Assembly (NCBI GenBank): GCA_009746045.1
Contig: RPFO01001128.1
Location: 1-64,000, forward strand
DNA from: Mesostigma viride
Lineage: Eukaryota > Streptophyta > Mesostigmatophyceae > Mesostigmatales > Mesostigmataceae
DNA: 64,000 nucleotides
Direction: 5' to 3'
Part shown: positions 19,984 through 29,479 of the stretch, piece by piece
Layout: each line of letters starts with the position of its first letter
Numbering within the stretch: position 1 is the first letter of the stretch
Translations under genes and position numbers: made by a program
The notes under the pieces: generated by a model
Databases searched by the model: none
What the model was told of the DNA's origin: nothing
Seen by the model: only the letters and a program-made list of their open reading frames with translations

Positions 19984-20916
19984 GGGTCGCGACCTCCTCA
20001 TGGACAGTCTTGCAGACGGGATGACGAGTTCAGCGCTTGCGCGCGCATCTCCGCACAGGCAAGACGTGATTCAGCTTGGTGGTCCTCCCTGCATCGACCG
20101 CATTGGACAGTTCTGCACGCGAGCACCTCCCGTAGTCGCTGATGACGACTGCCGTGATCCATATTTTGGCCTTTGCTCGGCGGTGGCGTTTACAACGCTG
20201 TCACATGCTGGCGCGTGCGCGCCCCGCGGATCACTGTTGCGCACCCCAACTGTTGCGTGCCCGCCACTGTGCATGGTCGCGCGCAACATGTCTGCCACGC
20301 GCGTATTATTATCCCAGTTGTGATAAGCATCGTCGCCTGCAACCATGCATCCGGTAGTATTGGTATCGGTCGACCCCATCAATTGGGTTAATTGTCTTGC
20401 ATGGCGTTGATTGGTGTGCGCCTCTGATTCGGGTCGCTGGCGGAATTTCATATGCTGCCGCGGCCCTGCACTAGCGCGGTCGCCAGGGAGGGCAGCGGTG
20501 AGAGGGAGATTAATTGATGGATTTGTGGGAAGTGGGGGAGATTCCAGGAAGGATTATGGGGGTTCCTGTTCCTGCTGTTCCAGTCCAGAGATCCAGAGTT
20601 TCCAGTCACATTGCCCTCATGGATTGCAACGGGATGGCGACAGCATCCCATCGGCTATCAAGGAATTGTCCTTGTGTGGCAACGCCGGGGAGAATTGGCT
20701 TTACTAACCTGCTGGCGAACAGGGGTTGGGACATAGTATCCCCATGGCCGATTTTGTACTATTGTTCTCTATAGCTGACTGCCCAGCCTGGGCAATTGTC
20801 GCTTTTGTGTGTTGCTTGTTTTGCTTGCAAGAGCTTCTTTTTTTCTTGTTTGTTTGTTTGTGTTAATTGTCTTGTTGCGTGCGCCCCAAGCCTGGACGAT
20901 ATAGCTATCGTCCCCT
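19984..20916 (+). other. Gypsy-1 3' internal non-coding region
   Basis: No convincing gene. From 20450 the sequence matches gypsy-3 (57227-58100, minus), nearly perfectly at 20520-20615 and more loosely to the PPT. A short frame here (MDLWEVGEIPGRI) is also open in gypsy-3. Confidence 0.6.
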
Positions 20917-20930
20917 GGGGAAGGGAGGAG
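20917..20930 (+). promoter_or_regulatory. Polypurine tract of gypsy-1
   Basis: GGGGAAGGGAGGAG lies directly before the LTR start TGTTACGG, as needed for plus-strand priming. The same arrangement precedes the gypsy-2 and gypsy-3 3' LTRs. Confidence 0.8.
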
Positions 20931-21433
20931 TGTTACGGCCCAGACCTTTGTATGGGCGTAACAATGCCTTCAATAAATAAGTCGAAAGTCATTTGTTATT
21001 CGTTTGGGACTTTCGATAGCTCGCTTTCATAGTCCGCCGGACTATAGGACTCAATTCGGGACTTATTTGGGAATTTGTCCTAAGTTCGGGACTTTGTGTG
21101 TTTATTTGGTACTTGTGTGTTCCGGACCAGTTATTTTGAGCCTAGTCAGAAGTACGAGATCTTCTAGGGGCCGGGCCGGCCCTAGACGTCATACAGAACC
21201 TATTGGGGCTTGACGGCAGTATCTGGAAGATCGGCGCGCATGTCGGCGCGCCTGCACACCAACTTGCCAGCTTGGTAGCGCAGCTAGGTGAAATTGGTCT
21301 GTGGACGATGGACTCTTTCTTTTTGGTTTGATGATTAATGAAACGAGTGTTGACGACTCTCTCAGACCAAGGGGCACTAATCCGGATGTCATTTGCCTCA
21401 TGACATGCCGTGTTATATAGCTAGATTAATTAA

Positions 21434-23041
21434 CCCATAGTCCGCTGACCCATTTTGGGCATTTTCATACCCCTAAAAATGAAAAAAATCATAACTCACA
21501 GGCCACAACTCCAAATACCCTCAACCAAGATGCCAAACATATCTACGCTTCAAGGGCTTTCAGAATATGTAATAATATCATGTTCAGATTACTTGCCCAC
21601 GCTCCTTGCTATGACATGCTCACATGGGTCTTATTGCACCCACAGTTTGCCGGATCGTTAGCCTGTCCTTTTAGCTAGCCGCGCCCGATTGCAGCTGTGG
21701 CATGCCTTTGGCATGAAGGAGACTGGGGGTCTCTGCCCTTTCTCCTGTAGTGCACACACAGGGATTAAAAGCACTTCGGTGCTCCGTGACTCCCCAACGG
21801 GAGCACGAGTTTAATTAATTAATTAATTAATTAATAATATCATGGGTTTATCAAAGCATTTGGATGGCAGCGCCAGTCAAAGTTGGCCCAAAGACGATCT
21901 TTTTTCCCCAAGAAAAAGTGTACCTACCCCTAACTTCCCAGGGAGGGAAGGGAACCTCAATACCAACATTGGACAACTTAGTTGGATAGTCCAATGGTGG
22001 TTTCCTTGGGTCAGACCACCCGGATAACCCATTAGACCAATAAAACGTGCTCGTATATGTGTGTGGGTTACGCGAGCGTAAACAGCCATCCATGGCATGC
22101 AGTACAAGAATGCATTATAGCAGGCTGAAAAAGACTGCCAAAGGTGCTGGAATACAAACATGCTGCATACCTGCACTAACGAAATGATGTGCTCCAAAGA
22201 AATGCCATAAACTGGGCACTTTCTGGGCTAATACCATTCTCTACAGCAACATGGAAGCTTGCTAAACAGTGCACTAATAAGCTCGTCAAATATAATGCAT
22301 GGAAGACATATTCCGCTGCAAACAACACGCAAACCCGTTGTCGTACATGGCTCGTTCATGTCCCGCACGGACTCCCCTGGCCGGGACCCTCATATCTCAC
22401 ACATACCGTTGCTCTACAGGCAAAGGCCGCCATAGCCTCATCCTGCATGCATCCTCCATGATTACCAGATTGATGTTCCGTTCAAAGATGACCTATAAAC
22501 GCGTCCGCATTCCCAGCTAACGCTGCAGCGGACATCCCGTACCAAATCTGGATGCTTGGGCTGGCGCAGACTGCCCGGCCATAGGGAGAAAATCGACATA
22601 TGATAAGCGATGACTCATCTAGCACTGCTGAAGACCAAGAAAGCACTATTTTCCTACCTGTATTTTCCCAATCCTATAAATCTGGCCATGCCTAACCTAC
22701 GAAAATCACGCATCGACATTCTGAGCAACATTCTGAACCGTTTCTGGCCGCAAGACGCAAAATTTCCATGATAACGGCAAGTTGGCAGCCATATCTCGTT
22801 ACGCGCGCGCGCGAGCGAAAATTTCCCGCCAAAGTCACGTGATACTGTCGTAAAGCACGTTGTAATTACCAGGCTATGGCGAATATTACCCCCAAACCTA
22901 TGCATCACCTTCGTCCCTAAGTGTTCCCGGACCCATCGGACAACTTGCATCCGTCACGGGTGGCGCGGCGCTTGCGGCGCGGCGCGAATTACGACCGTTG
23001 ATCAAACTACCCGAAATTTCGGGTGGTTTACGGACTAAGGG
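21434..23041. mobile_element. TTAA-flanked piggyBac-like element, non-autonomous
   Basis: TTAA lies on both sides (21430-21433 and 23042-23045). The ends are CCCATAGTCCG and its inverse CGGACTAAGGG with one mismatch. CCC ends with TTAA target duplication are typical of the piggyBac superfamily. There is no transposase; the interior holds the SINE-like insert at 21583-21832 and otherwise no gene. Confidence 0.7.
21583..21832 (+). mobile_element. SINE-like insertion S2 with LINE-type tail
   Basis: About 250 bases are flanked by a 12-bp TSD, AATAATATCATG, at 21571-21582 and 21833-21844. The 3' end is GTGACTCCCCAACGGGAGCAC and an ATTA-type repeat, the same as the LINE ends at 47237-47290 and 48489-48547. 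The upstream 200 bases are unrelated to those LINEs. No tRNA-like box A or B was found. Confidence 0.75.
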
Positions 23042-23538
23042 TTAATCATGCTATAAGGCCTAGCTGAGGATAAACCGCGGCTCAGTTAGTCAATTTACTG
23101 CGATCTTTGCTTGCTATCGCGGTACGCGGATGCGCGCCGGGTTGGTCAGTACGCCGTACGGAGCCGCAGAAGTACGGGAAAACGTACACTGAAGGCCTCC
23201 GCCGTATGTACGCGTACTTTACTTCAGAATACGCGGTTTGGACTTAGAATTTTTCGGGGGTACCAGCGGGCAGCGGGCACTGGCGCGGTGCCCAGGTTCT
23301 GGGCGCGGCGCGTTCACTGCACATTTGAGATTTTTACTACTAGAAGTAGATGCGTACAGTTCTTTCCATAAAGCGCAAGCCTTGCAAAATCTTTGGCCGG
23401 TAGGAGACAGCTAGGACTAGGTACATCACGCATAATGACAGCAAATGCCAGCTGTGCTACTGACGGTGTAATGCAATATAGCGAGGACGAGGCCAGTGCG
23501 ACTGTGCGATAGTGTGCAGCCATTTTCGATTTGCAGCC

Positions 23539-24075
23539 ATGCCGAAGAAAGGGCCTGAATGGGATTTCGTTGTCGAGAAGAAAGAAGCAGTCACGGATGC
23601 TGTTAGTAACACAACGCAGTATGTGTCGAGGATGTTCTGCTCATTTTGCAACAAGAACTTCTCCTACAAGGCGGGGCCAATAAGCGTATTCCGAGTCCGT
23701 GCACACTTTGCCGGAATCGCAGGGGAAGGGGTGTTACCCTGCGACAAAATTCCACCGAATATCCGGAACAGGTTTCTCAGGATTGCTAACAACAAGTTGC
23801 AGAAGTCAGACGCCAAGAAGGTGCACACTTTGAACAGGGCAATGGCGGAGATGGGAGGGGCTGCGCCGGCTGACTTGTCGTCGGTTCCCAGCAAGCATCA
23901 AGGCCAGCTGAGCATCACCAAATGGCTGGTTCCCGTCGACGAACAAGGTATCCAGCTGCTGGCTGCCGAATTTTTTATCGAGAACGGCATTGCCTTCAAT
24001 GCGGCTGAGAGCGCCTCTTTCAAGCAGATGGTACCCGAAAATACTTATACCATCTTCAGCCGGTGTAGTATGTGA
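23539..24075 (+). CDS. hAT transposase N-terminal fragment with BED finger
   Basis: 178 residues from the ATG at 23539. A BED-type zinc finger is formed by FCSFC, then RAHFAG and VLPC. After a linker the chain contains QLLAAEFFIENGIAFNAAES followed by SFKQMV, the conserved start of the hAT catalytic fold. The ORF stops there, so the DDE core and dimerisation region are missing. hAT transposases cut and paste elements with 8-bp TSDs. The fragment lies inside the disrupted gypsy-1 LTR. A short DNA-binding protein product is possible, but truncation by decay is more likely. Confidence 0.8.
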   Translation: MPKKGPEWDFVVEKKEAVTDAVSNTTQYVSRMFCSFCNKNFSYKAGPISVFRVRAHFAGIAGEGVLPCDKIPPNIRNRFLRIANNKLQKSDAKKVHTLNRAMAEMGGAAPADLSSVPSKHQGQLSITKWLVPVDEQGIQLLAAEFFIENGIAFNAAESASFKQMVPENTYTIFSRCSM

Positions 24076-24270
24076 TGGCAGCTAGTGGGTGATGGCCGAT
24101 GGTTGCATGGACCCATGTGATGGATGGGACATGAAGTTATAACTCACAAGTTACTAGCAATAGTATAGTGAGAACAAGGGCTGCATGCGCTGCCGTTATG
24201 AAAGCATGGCCGTGCTGGCTTGAATAATTGCATGGACCAACGTGGAGTAATCTCCATGGCAGCGGGGGTG

Positions 24271-24501
24271 CTGTTGTGCATTTTGTCAATGCATGATGAA
24301 TGTGTGTGCACATGTGTGTATGTGTATGGAGCTTGTTGTGGGATCCTTGAGAGCAAGGTCCTTGGACCTTGTGTCTTATGTCCTCTGCTGTTGTGCATTT
24401 TGTCAATGATGAATGTGTGTGCACATGTGTGTATGTGTATGGAGCTTGTTGTGGGATCCTTGAGAGCAAGGTCCTTGGACCTTGTGTCTTATGTCCTCTC
24501 A
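24271..24501 (+). repeat. Two-copy tandem repeat, period 117
   Basis: The segment from CTGTTGTGCATTTTGTCAAT to CTTATGTCCTCT is present twice (from 24271 and 24388). The copies are nearly identical, so the duplication is recent. Confidence 0.9.
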
Positions 24502-24739
24502 TGCATTATATAGTGGATGGCTTTCCTTACAATTAACTAATTAATTGATTCCTTACAGTTCCCGTTGCAGTCTGCTCCCCCCAGCATTTAACAAATCATA
24601 ATCAGATAGGATTGCAGGGCATAAATTAATGGAAGATGTTAATAAATAAGCATATACACCAAATTTCAGTTGCAATAACTGCATGACCATCATCAAGGAG
24701 CGTGCTAATTGGGTGACTGACAATTGGACCACAAAAACG

Positions 24740-24820
24740 GTCGCGTATTTTACCGCCGCGTATTTTACACCCCCCACGTATAATACGCGTATTTTAGGTC
24801 CGCGTATTATACCCCGTACC
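24740..24820 (-). repeat. Clustered AATACGCG motifs, possible hAT subterminal repeats
   Basis: On the minus strand AATACGCG or AAAATACGCG occurs about five times. A lone plus-strand AATACGCGG is near 23230 at the other side of the hAT ORF. Inward-facing short repeats are typical transposase-binding sites of hAT elements. Confidence 0.4.
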
Positions 24821-24917
24821 CGTATTTGCCAACCTAGGATGCGCGGCTATGCCGGCTTATTAAACTGCACCTTATACTAGATTAGATCTTTCGCACCGTC
24901 CGGCTCGGGACGTAACA

Positions 24918-25580
24918 CCAGATTGACTGCTACCCCTGCACGGGAGCGCGATGCGCGCGGGGATGAGTGACCTCGCCAAACCCGCAGACAGCAGGGGGAA
25001 ATCGCTTACAAGCGGTGGAGCAGAGGAAAATCCACGTGTGAGCTTCCTGCGCGTTTGTAACGGGATTTCCCCAACAGAAAGTTTGGTCCAACAGCCCAAA
25101 AGTTTGCGACGGTTATATCTGGAGCTCGCGAACACAGGAAATCGCAGAGTTTTCTAGTAGGAGCCATCTGGGCATACGGACCTCTGCCAAATGGCTCATC
25201 TGGATGTAACGCCCAAAAACCCTCATAATATGGACGCCGTGGTTTGACCTTTTCGTGATTGGTCGCAACGAAATTTCGCGCAGCTCATTCGTCAAGCGGA
25301 CTGTAAGTCGCGCCGCTGAGTGGCTGGAGCCGAAAGCCGTTCGAAAGAGTGTTAGCTAAAATTGTGCCAGGGCTGCGTTTTACAAATTTTAGTATATATG
25401 TTGACACTGGCATTGCCTCGGGTAAAGCGAGGCTTCTCAGTACGTACTGTTGTCCGCTGCCAATTTGGTGGTGGGGGGGGGAGCTGGCTGGCTCTCGATC
25501 ATTGGCTGGGGGGGAGCTCATTGGCTGTTTGGCCCGTGACGACGACGACCCAAGAGTCCCCGGGCCAACCCAATACCTAG
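24918..25580. other. Non-coding stretch between gypsy-1 and gypsy-2
   Basis: No gene, RNA or repeat recognised; G-rich runs occur at 25475-25520. Confidence 0.5.
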
Positions 25581-25585
25581 GTACG

Positions 25586-26153
25586 TGTTACGTCCTAAAC
25601 TTCTACCTCCACCTCTACCTCTACTGGGCCTGATACTACCTAAATTGGTCAGGCCTCCTCTACTCAAACCCCTAGCGAAAGACGAACGAGACGGAGCTGA
25701 TCTCAATGCATTCACGTATGTGTTGCTATAATACGCCATACAACCATTTACCCGAACCCGTTTATTCCAGGAATAGAGGAAGGAAACACACTACACTGCC
25801 GTGACCCAAGCCTATATGTGTTAATTCATTTAACACACGCCGAGTGACCACACGAGGGGTAGAACGTGCATAAATGGTCACCAACGGTCCAACATGCTCG
25901 GGCCGACCTGGCCCTCGCCTACAGATGCACAGACAGATGCACAGATGCACGCTGGTCCACTACATTCTACCAAAGGATAAGGACCATTAATAAAGTACGC
26001 GGCGCGGCGCCCAAAAGCACCCAATGTACCACAGTACCGTTACGAGGACAATAGTGTCCCATGCAGTTGGAACTACACGTAAACCTAGGAACGATCGAGG
26101 CAAAAGACCTAATTTACGTCCGTAACTACAACGAATTGTTACGCGACGTAACA
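25586..26153 (-). repeat. Gypsy-2 3' LTR
   Basis: 568 bases. On the minus strand it begins with the palindrome TGTTACGTCGCGTAACA (26137-26153) and ends GGACGTAACA. It matches 39159-40033 apart from a few bases and the S1 insert in that copy. Confidence 0.92.
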
Positions 26154-26166
26154 CCTCCCCCCCCAC
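26154..26166 (-). promoter_or_regulatory. Polypurine tract of gypsy-2
   Basis: Read on the minus strand, a G-rich run ending GGGGAGG directly precedes the 3' LTR. Confidence 0.8.
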
Positions 26167-26531
26167 AAAGGTAGGGAGCCCTCTTCCTACGCACAGGGAG
26201 GAAACCAAGGGGTAGGAAAAACCTAATGCACCCAGCACACACCAACACAATCGACAGGCCATCCAAGATACAAAGCACCAACGTGTTATAACTCGGTTCC
26301 ACCACCACGCCGGGTGGTGTAGGGTTAGCCAGCACCAAGCCTGGTGGGAGGTTCCCCTAACTGCCTGGCACAGAGGCCTGCCTTGCCGGGGGGGAACGGC
26401 ACTGGGCAGGACACACAGAGCAAACAAATCAGTACCAAGGACCAAGAACGACCAATCAACTGGCCAGAATATGAGGGCGACTCTATATACCGGAGGGACA
26501 ACACCCTCAGGTCGGGCCTAAGGCCCTCTAT

Positions 26532-27809
26532 CTAGTTGCCATCAGTCTGGTAAGTGCCACGAGAGGCCAGCAGAACATCCAGGTACGCCTGGTAATGGGC
26601 CACATCATCGGCATTGTCATGCCTATCTACAGTGAGGAAAACATCGGCCCACACGCCATCAGGAAAAAGGCCCAGAAAGGCCCAGTAATACCTATGCTGC
26701 GCAGTAAGAACGACCTGGCCACGGGCCCAGTCCAGGAAACCACTGGCAAAGAGGCGTAGGAAAGGCTCTACCGCGATCAAACAGAGAGCCCGCAGGAGTA
26801 GGCGATGGTACCGGATCCGAGGGCGCAAACCCGTCGGGAAGAACAGATCTACCAGGGGCTCCACGTTAGACGGCCACATCCGGATGTGCCGAACCTCACG
26901 GGAGCGCCACCGACGAGCACACTGTCGCGACCCGAACGTCTCTAGGTATAGTCGCTAGCCCGAGGAGGAGGATGGCCACGGGAGTCCAGGCCCTGGCCCG
27001 GGATGGGCGCTGGACGACGGGCATCCCACTCCAGGATGGGCTGGAGAACCGTGCTGTACGTAGCACCCGGCACCGCAGGAAACTCTACCGTAAGGGCATC
27101 TGAGGCCATAAAGTTATAATGCCCAGAGGCGGAGGGTAAGCCCACTGGAACCCACCGTAGGTGTCCAAGTCATTGTGACGCCTAGCCCAGCGATACAGAA
27201 CGCGCCGAACCAGGATCTCGCCCTGGAACACAGGATCAGCTAAAATAACCATATCGAAAGGAGGCCGATCAGTCTCAATGGGTAGGCCCGGAGGGAATCA
27301 GCAGCGCGGATGGCGCGATGATCAAGGCCGCTGGTCCGAACAACCGCAGCCAAAGACCGCGAGGCCGAAGGGGCAGGGGCCGAAGCAGGGGTAGGAACCG
27401 GCACAGACGCAGACGGCGCCGGTACAACAGGAGGTCGCGCCGGACTCGCTGCCGAAGGAGGTCGCGACGGACCCGCCACCGCAGCTGGCGCTCCGGTCTC
27501 CGGTGGAGGCGCACCCTCAGGCCACATGTTGAAACTAGGGCCCGTAGGGACAGGCAATCCAGCATAAGACTGGTTACCATCCAAGCTCCAGTCAGGCACT
27601 GGAATCCTCTGCGGGGGACCACCCTCCCAAAGCCTGGGAAGCCCGCCAGTGTCGCCAAAGAAACCCCGCGATGGCTGCGATGGCGCTGCGGGCGGCCCGG
27701 AAGCGGCGACGGCGGGCGCGGCCGCTGGGGCGGAAGACTCGCGCAAAGGCGCAGGTACGTCGGTCGCAGGCGCAGAGGCAGCCGGACTCAGGCGTAGGAG
27801 CCGCAGCAA
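26532..27809 (-). pseudogene. Gypsy-2 extra ORF, C-terminal half, frameshifted
   Basis: This half is read from overlapping minus frames. A Pro/Ala/Ser-rich low-complexity region (to about 27240) is followed by a segment near 26942-27145 with VPGATYSTV. The last frame is open from about 26930 to the stop at 26532 and contains ASGFLDWARGQVVLTAQ, then YWAFLGLFPDGVWADV. This end aligns with the gypsy-1 extra ORF: the DW, T, Y, AF, P-G-W-D spacing is the same with one gap. The product is unknown and no known domain was recognised. The bases 26167-26531 between the stop and the PPT hold nothing I can identify. Confidence 0.55.
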
Positions 27810-28804
27810 CAGAGGAAACCGCAGCTACCGAGGGCTCGCACAGCGCAGGCGAAACCGTAGGCGCCGAGGCAACCGAAGGGGTAGGGGGCACAGATACAAC
27901 AGACACCCCACCTGGCGTGGCTGGAGCATGCGCCTGGGCCGCCATGAAGGCCCCGAATGACGAGGTCAGGGACTGTCCAGATCTGGGCCTGCATCGCAGA
28001 AACAGCCGCCGAGAGATGATCAGGCTCGCGATCCAAGCCCAAAGGGGTAGGCTCCACCGACACGCGCCGGGTTGACCGTGGTGAAGACGGGACAGGGGAA
28101 GGAGCCGACACGGAGGAGGAGGACGCTGCAACTGAGGCCGAATACTCTGGCGTGTACTGCGCCTCGACTGGTGCGTCCGTAGGGGAAGGGTCGCCAAATG
28201 CTACCCCCGCTGACTGATCCGCGATCTCCATGAACTCGACTGCCCGTAGGAGGTCACAGGGGTGGTCATCTACATCTGCCTCGCCCTCGCCCGGAAGCCA
28301 AGGGAACACCTCCCGTAGGCAGGAGCGGCCCACAGGGGTAGACAGGTAGGAAAACACCCGGGGGCACTGAAGGACAGCGGCTATCTGCCCCAAGGCAGGG
28401 CAGCGGGAGCCACATCCTAAAAGACAATGCCCGGCATCGTCGAACCCATGCACGACTAGCTTTTGCGGATCATCGGGGTCCGGGCCGAACCACGAGACCC
28501 CAAAGAGGGCAGCCCTGACTAAAGCCGCATGATGAGCCTGGAGGGCAGGCTGAACGAGGCCACCCGGATAACTGGAACGTGACACCCATCGGCCCGGAAG
28601 GGCCTCGTAGTAGAGCTCTGGGTCCGGTGGTGGAGGGGAAGGCGGCAGGCTCTCCGACGGAGGGGTAGGTTCAGCCACGATGGCTGCGGAGGGGAGGGGA
28701 CAACCAACCCACCACCAACAGCAGAAATACGATAAGGGAGGGGCAGGTTGCCAGCTAGAGCTGGTGTAGGGTTCTGTAGTCCTGCAACAAGCGGCTACAA
28801 CCAT
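27788..28804 (-). CDS. Gypsy-2 extra ORF, N-terminal half
   Basis: The ATG at 28804 overlaps the end of the integrase frame (stop at 28755) in another frame. The protein has a Pro/Ser-rich start (VGCPLPSAA, SLPPSPPPPDPE), then a folded-looking part with GVSWFGPDPDD, HCLLGCGSRCPALGQ and FPWLPGEGE, then a Ser/Pro-rich linker. The frame leaves the true path near 27960. Gypsy-3 keeps only the start (VGCPPPSAAV, 58285-58506). The function is unknown. Confidence 0.5.
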   Translation of the reverse strand: MVVAACCRTTEPYTSSSWQPAPPLSYFCCWWWVGCPLPSAAIVAEPTPPSESLPPSPPPPDPELYYEALPGRWVSRSSYPGGLVQPALQAHHAALVRAALFGVSWFGPDPDDPQKLVVHGFDDAGHCLLGCGSRCPALGQIAAVLQCPRVFSYLSTPVGRSCLREVFPWLPGEGEADVDDHPCDLLRAVEFMEIADQSAGVAFGDPSPTDAPVEAQYTPEYSASVAASSSSVSAPSPVPSSPRSTRRVSVEPTPLGLDREPDHLSAAVSAMQAQIWTVPDLVIRGLHGGPGACSSHARWGVCCICAPYPFGCLGAYGFACAVRALGSCGFLCCCGSYA

Positions 28805-29475
28805 CTAACTCACTCTCCGTGTACCATACTTTATCTACCTCACTACGAGCATACATCCATTTCACCTTATACTGGCGCTGGGTACCGCGGCCCTTTTTAA
28901 TATCTCTATGGGCCACGATACTCTCTACCTCGTCTTCTACCTCACCAGTATCAGGGTTATGCTCTAAAGGGGCAGGAGCTAGTTCTCTACCAGCGAACGT
29001 GCTTTGGTGATAAAGCTTCAGCTGGCTTCTATGGAAGGTGTTAGAATGTGTCTGCCAAGAGGTAGGGATATCTATTTTATATAAGAAATTACCAACTCTA
29101 GACAACACACGGAAGGGTCCTAAGAAGGCGGGCCTAAGTTTCACTTTAAGTTCTGCTTCGAACTTGTGAGCAAATCGGCCAACACGGGGGCCTTCTACTA
29201 AGACTAAATCTCCTATATCTATTTCAGGCGCTCTTCTATCTAAGGAGGCACGCAACCTAGCAAGGTACTTGGCCTGAGCCTTTTGGTACCCTGAAATTGC
29301 GTGATCATGTGCATTTTTCATTTTATCTAGCAAGGCCTGCACACCTTCTACGGTATCCCGGGACACATCGTCCCTGTCCCGTAAAGGACTAGCTAAGAGA
29401 GAGGTAGGAGTAAGAGGCTGCCTACCCGTATCTAGGAAGAAAGGCGTATAGCCATGCGCAGCCTGAGGGCAATCG
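28755..29475 (-). CDS. Gypsy-2 integrase C-terminus with chromodomain
   Basis: After the TTAA element the integrase resumes at NDCPQAAHGYTPFFLDTGRQ. It continues through VLVEGPRVGRFAHKF and FLGPFRVL to a chromodomain (IVAHRDIKKGRGTQRQYKV, then W, ELDGCSRLLQDY) and stops at 28755. The sequence closely matches gypsy-3 (58410-58859). Confidence 0.85.
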
Positions 29476-29479
29476 TTAA

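Larger units (their letters stand above)
13560..24917 (+). mobile_element. Ty3/gypsy chromodomain retrotransposon gypsy-1, RT-less, with nested insertions
   Basis: The order is gag, protease, integrase with chromodomain, extra ORF, PPT, 3' LTR. RT and RNase H are missing. Several frameshifts (about 14490, 15540, 16290-16390, 17590) show it is degenerate. The left end is uncertain and no 5' LTR was found. The 3' LTR (20931-24917) is split by later insertions. The 3' internal region is almost identical to gypsy-3 over 20520-20615, although the integrase proteins differ clearly. Confidence 0.8.
20931..24917 (+). repeat. Gypsy-1 3' LTR, split by insertions
   Basis: The LTR starts TGTTACGGCC and matches the solo LTR (45652-46343, minus) patchily to about 21429. 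It resumes at 23042 after a TTAA element. It ends at AGATCTTTCGCACCG...GGACGTAACA (24885-24917), like GGATCTTTCGCAC...GTTACA in the solo LTR. A hAT-related segment occupies most of 23110-24885, with GATCTTTG/GATCTTTC on its two sides as a possible 8-bp TSD. Confidence 0.65.

Noticed and set aside
27318-28075. Arg-rich plus-strand ORFs opposite the gypsy-2 extra ORF
   Set aside because: Antisense of a GC-rich Pro/Ala-coding region; no independent support.
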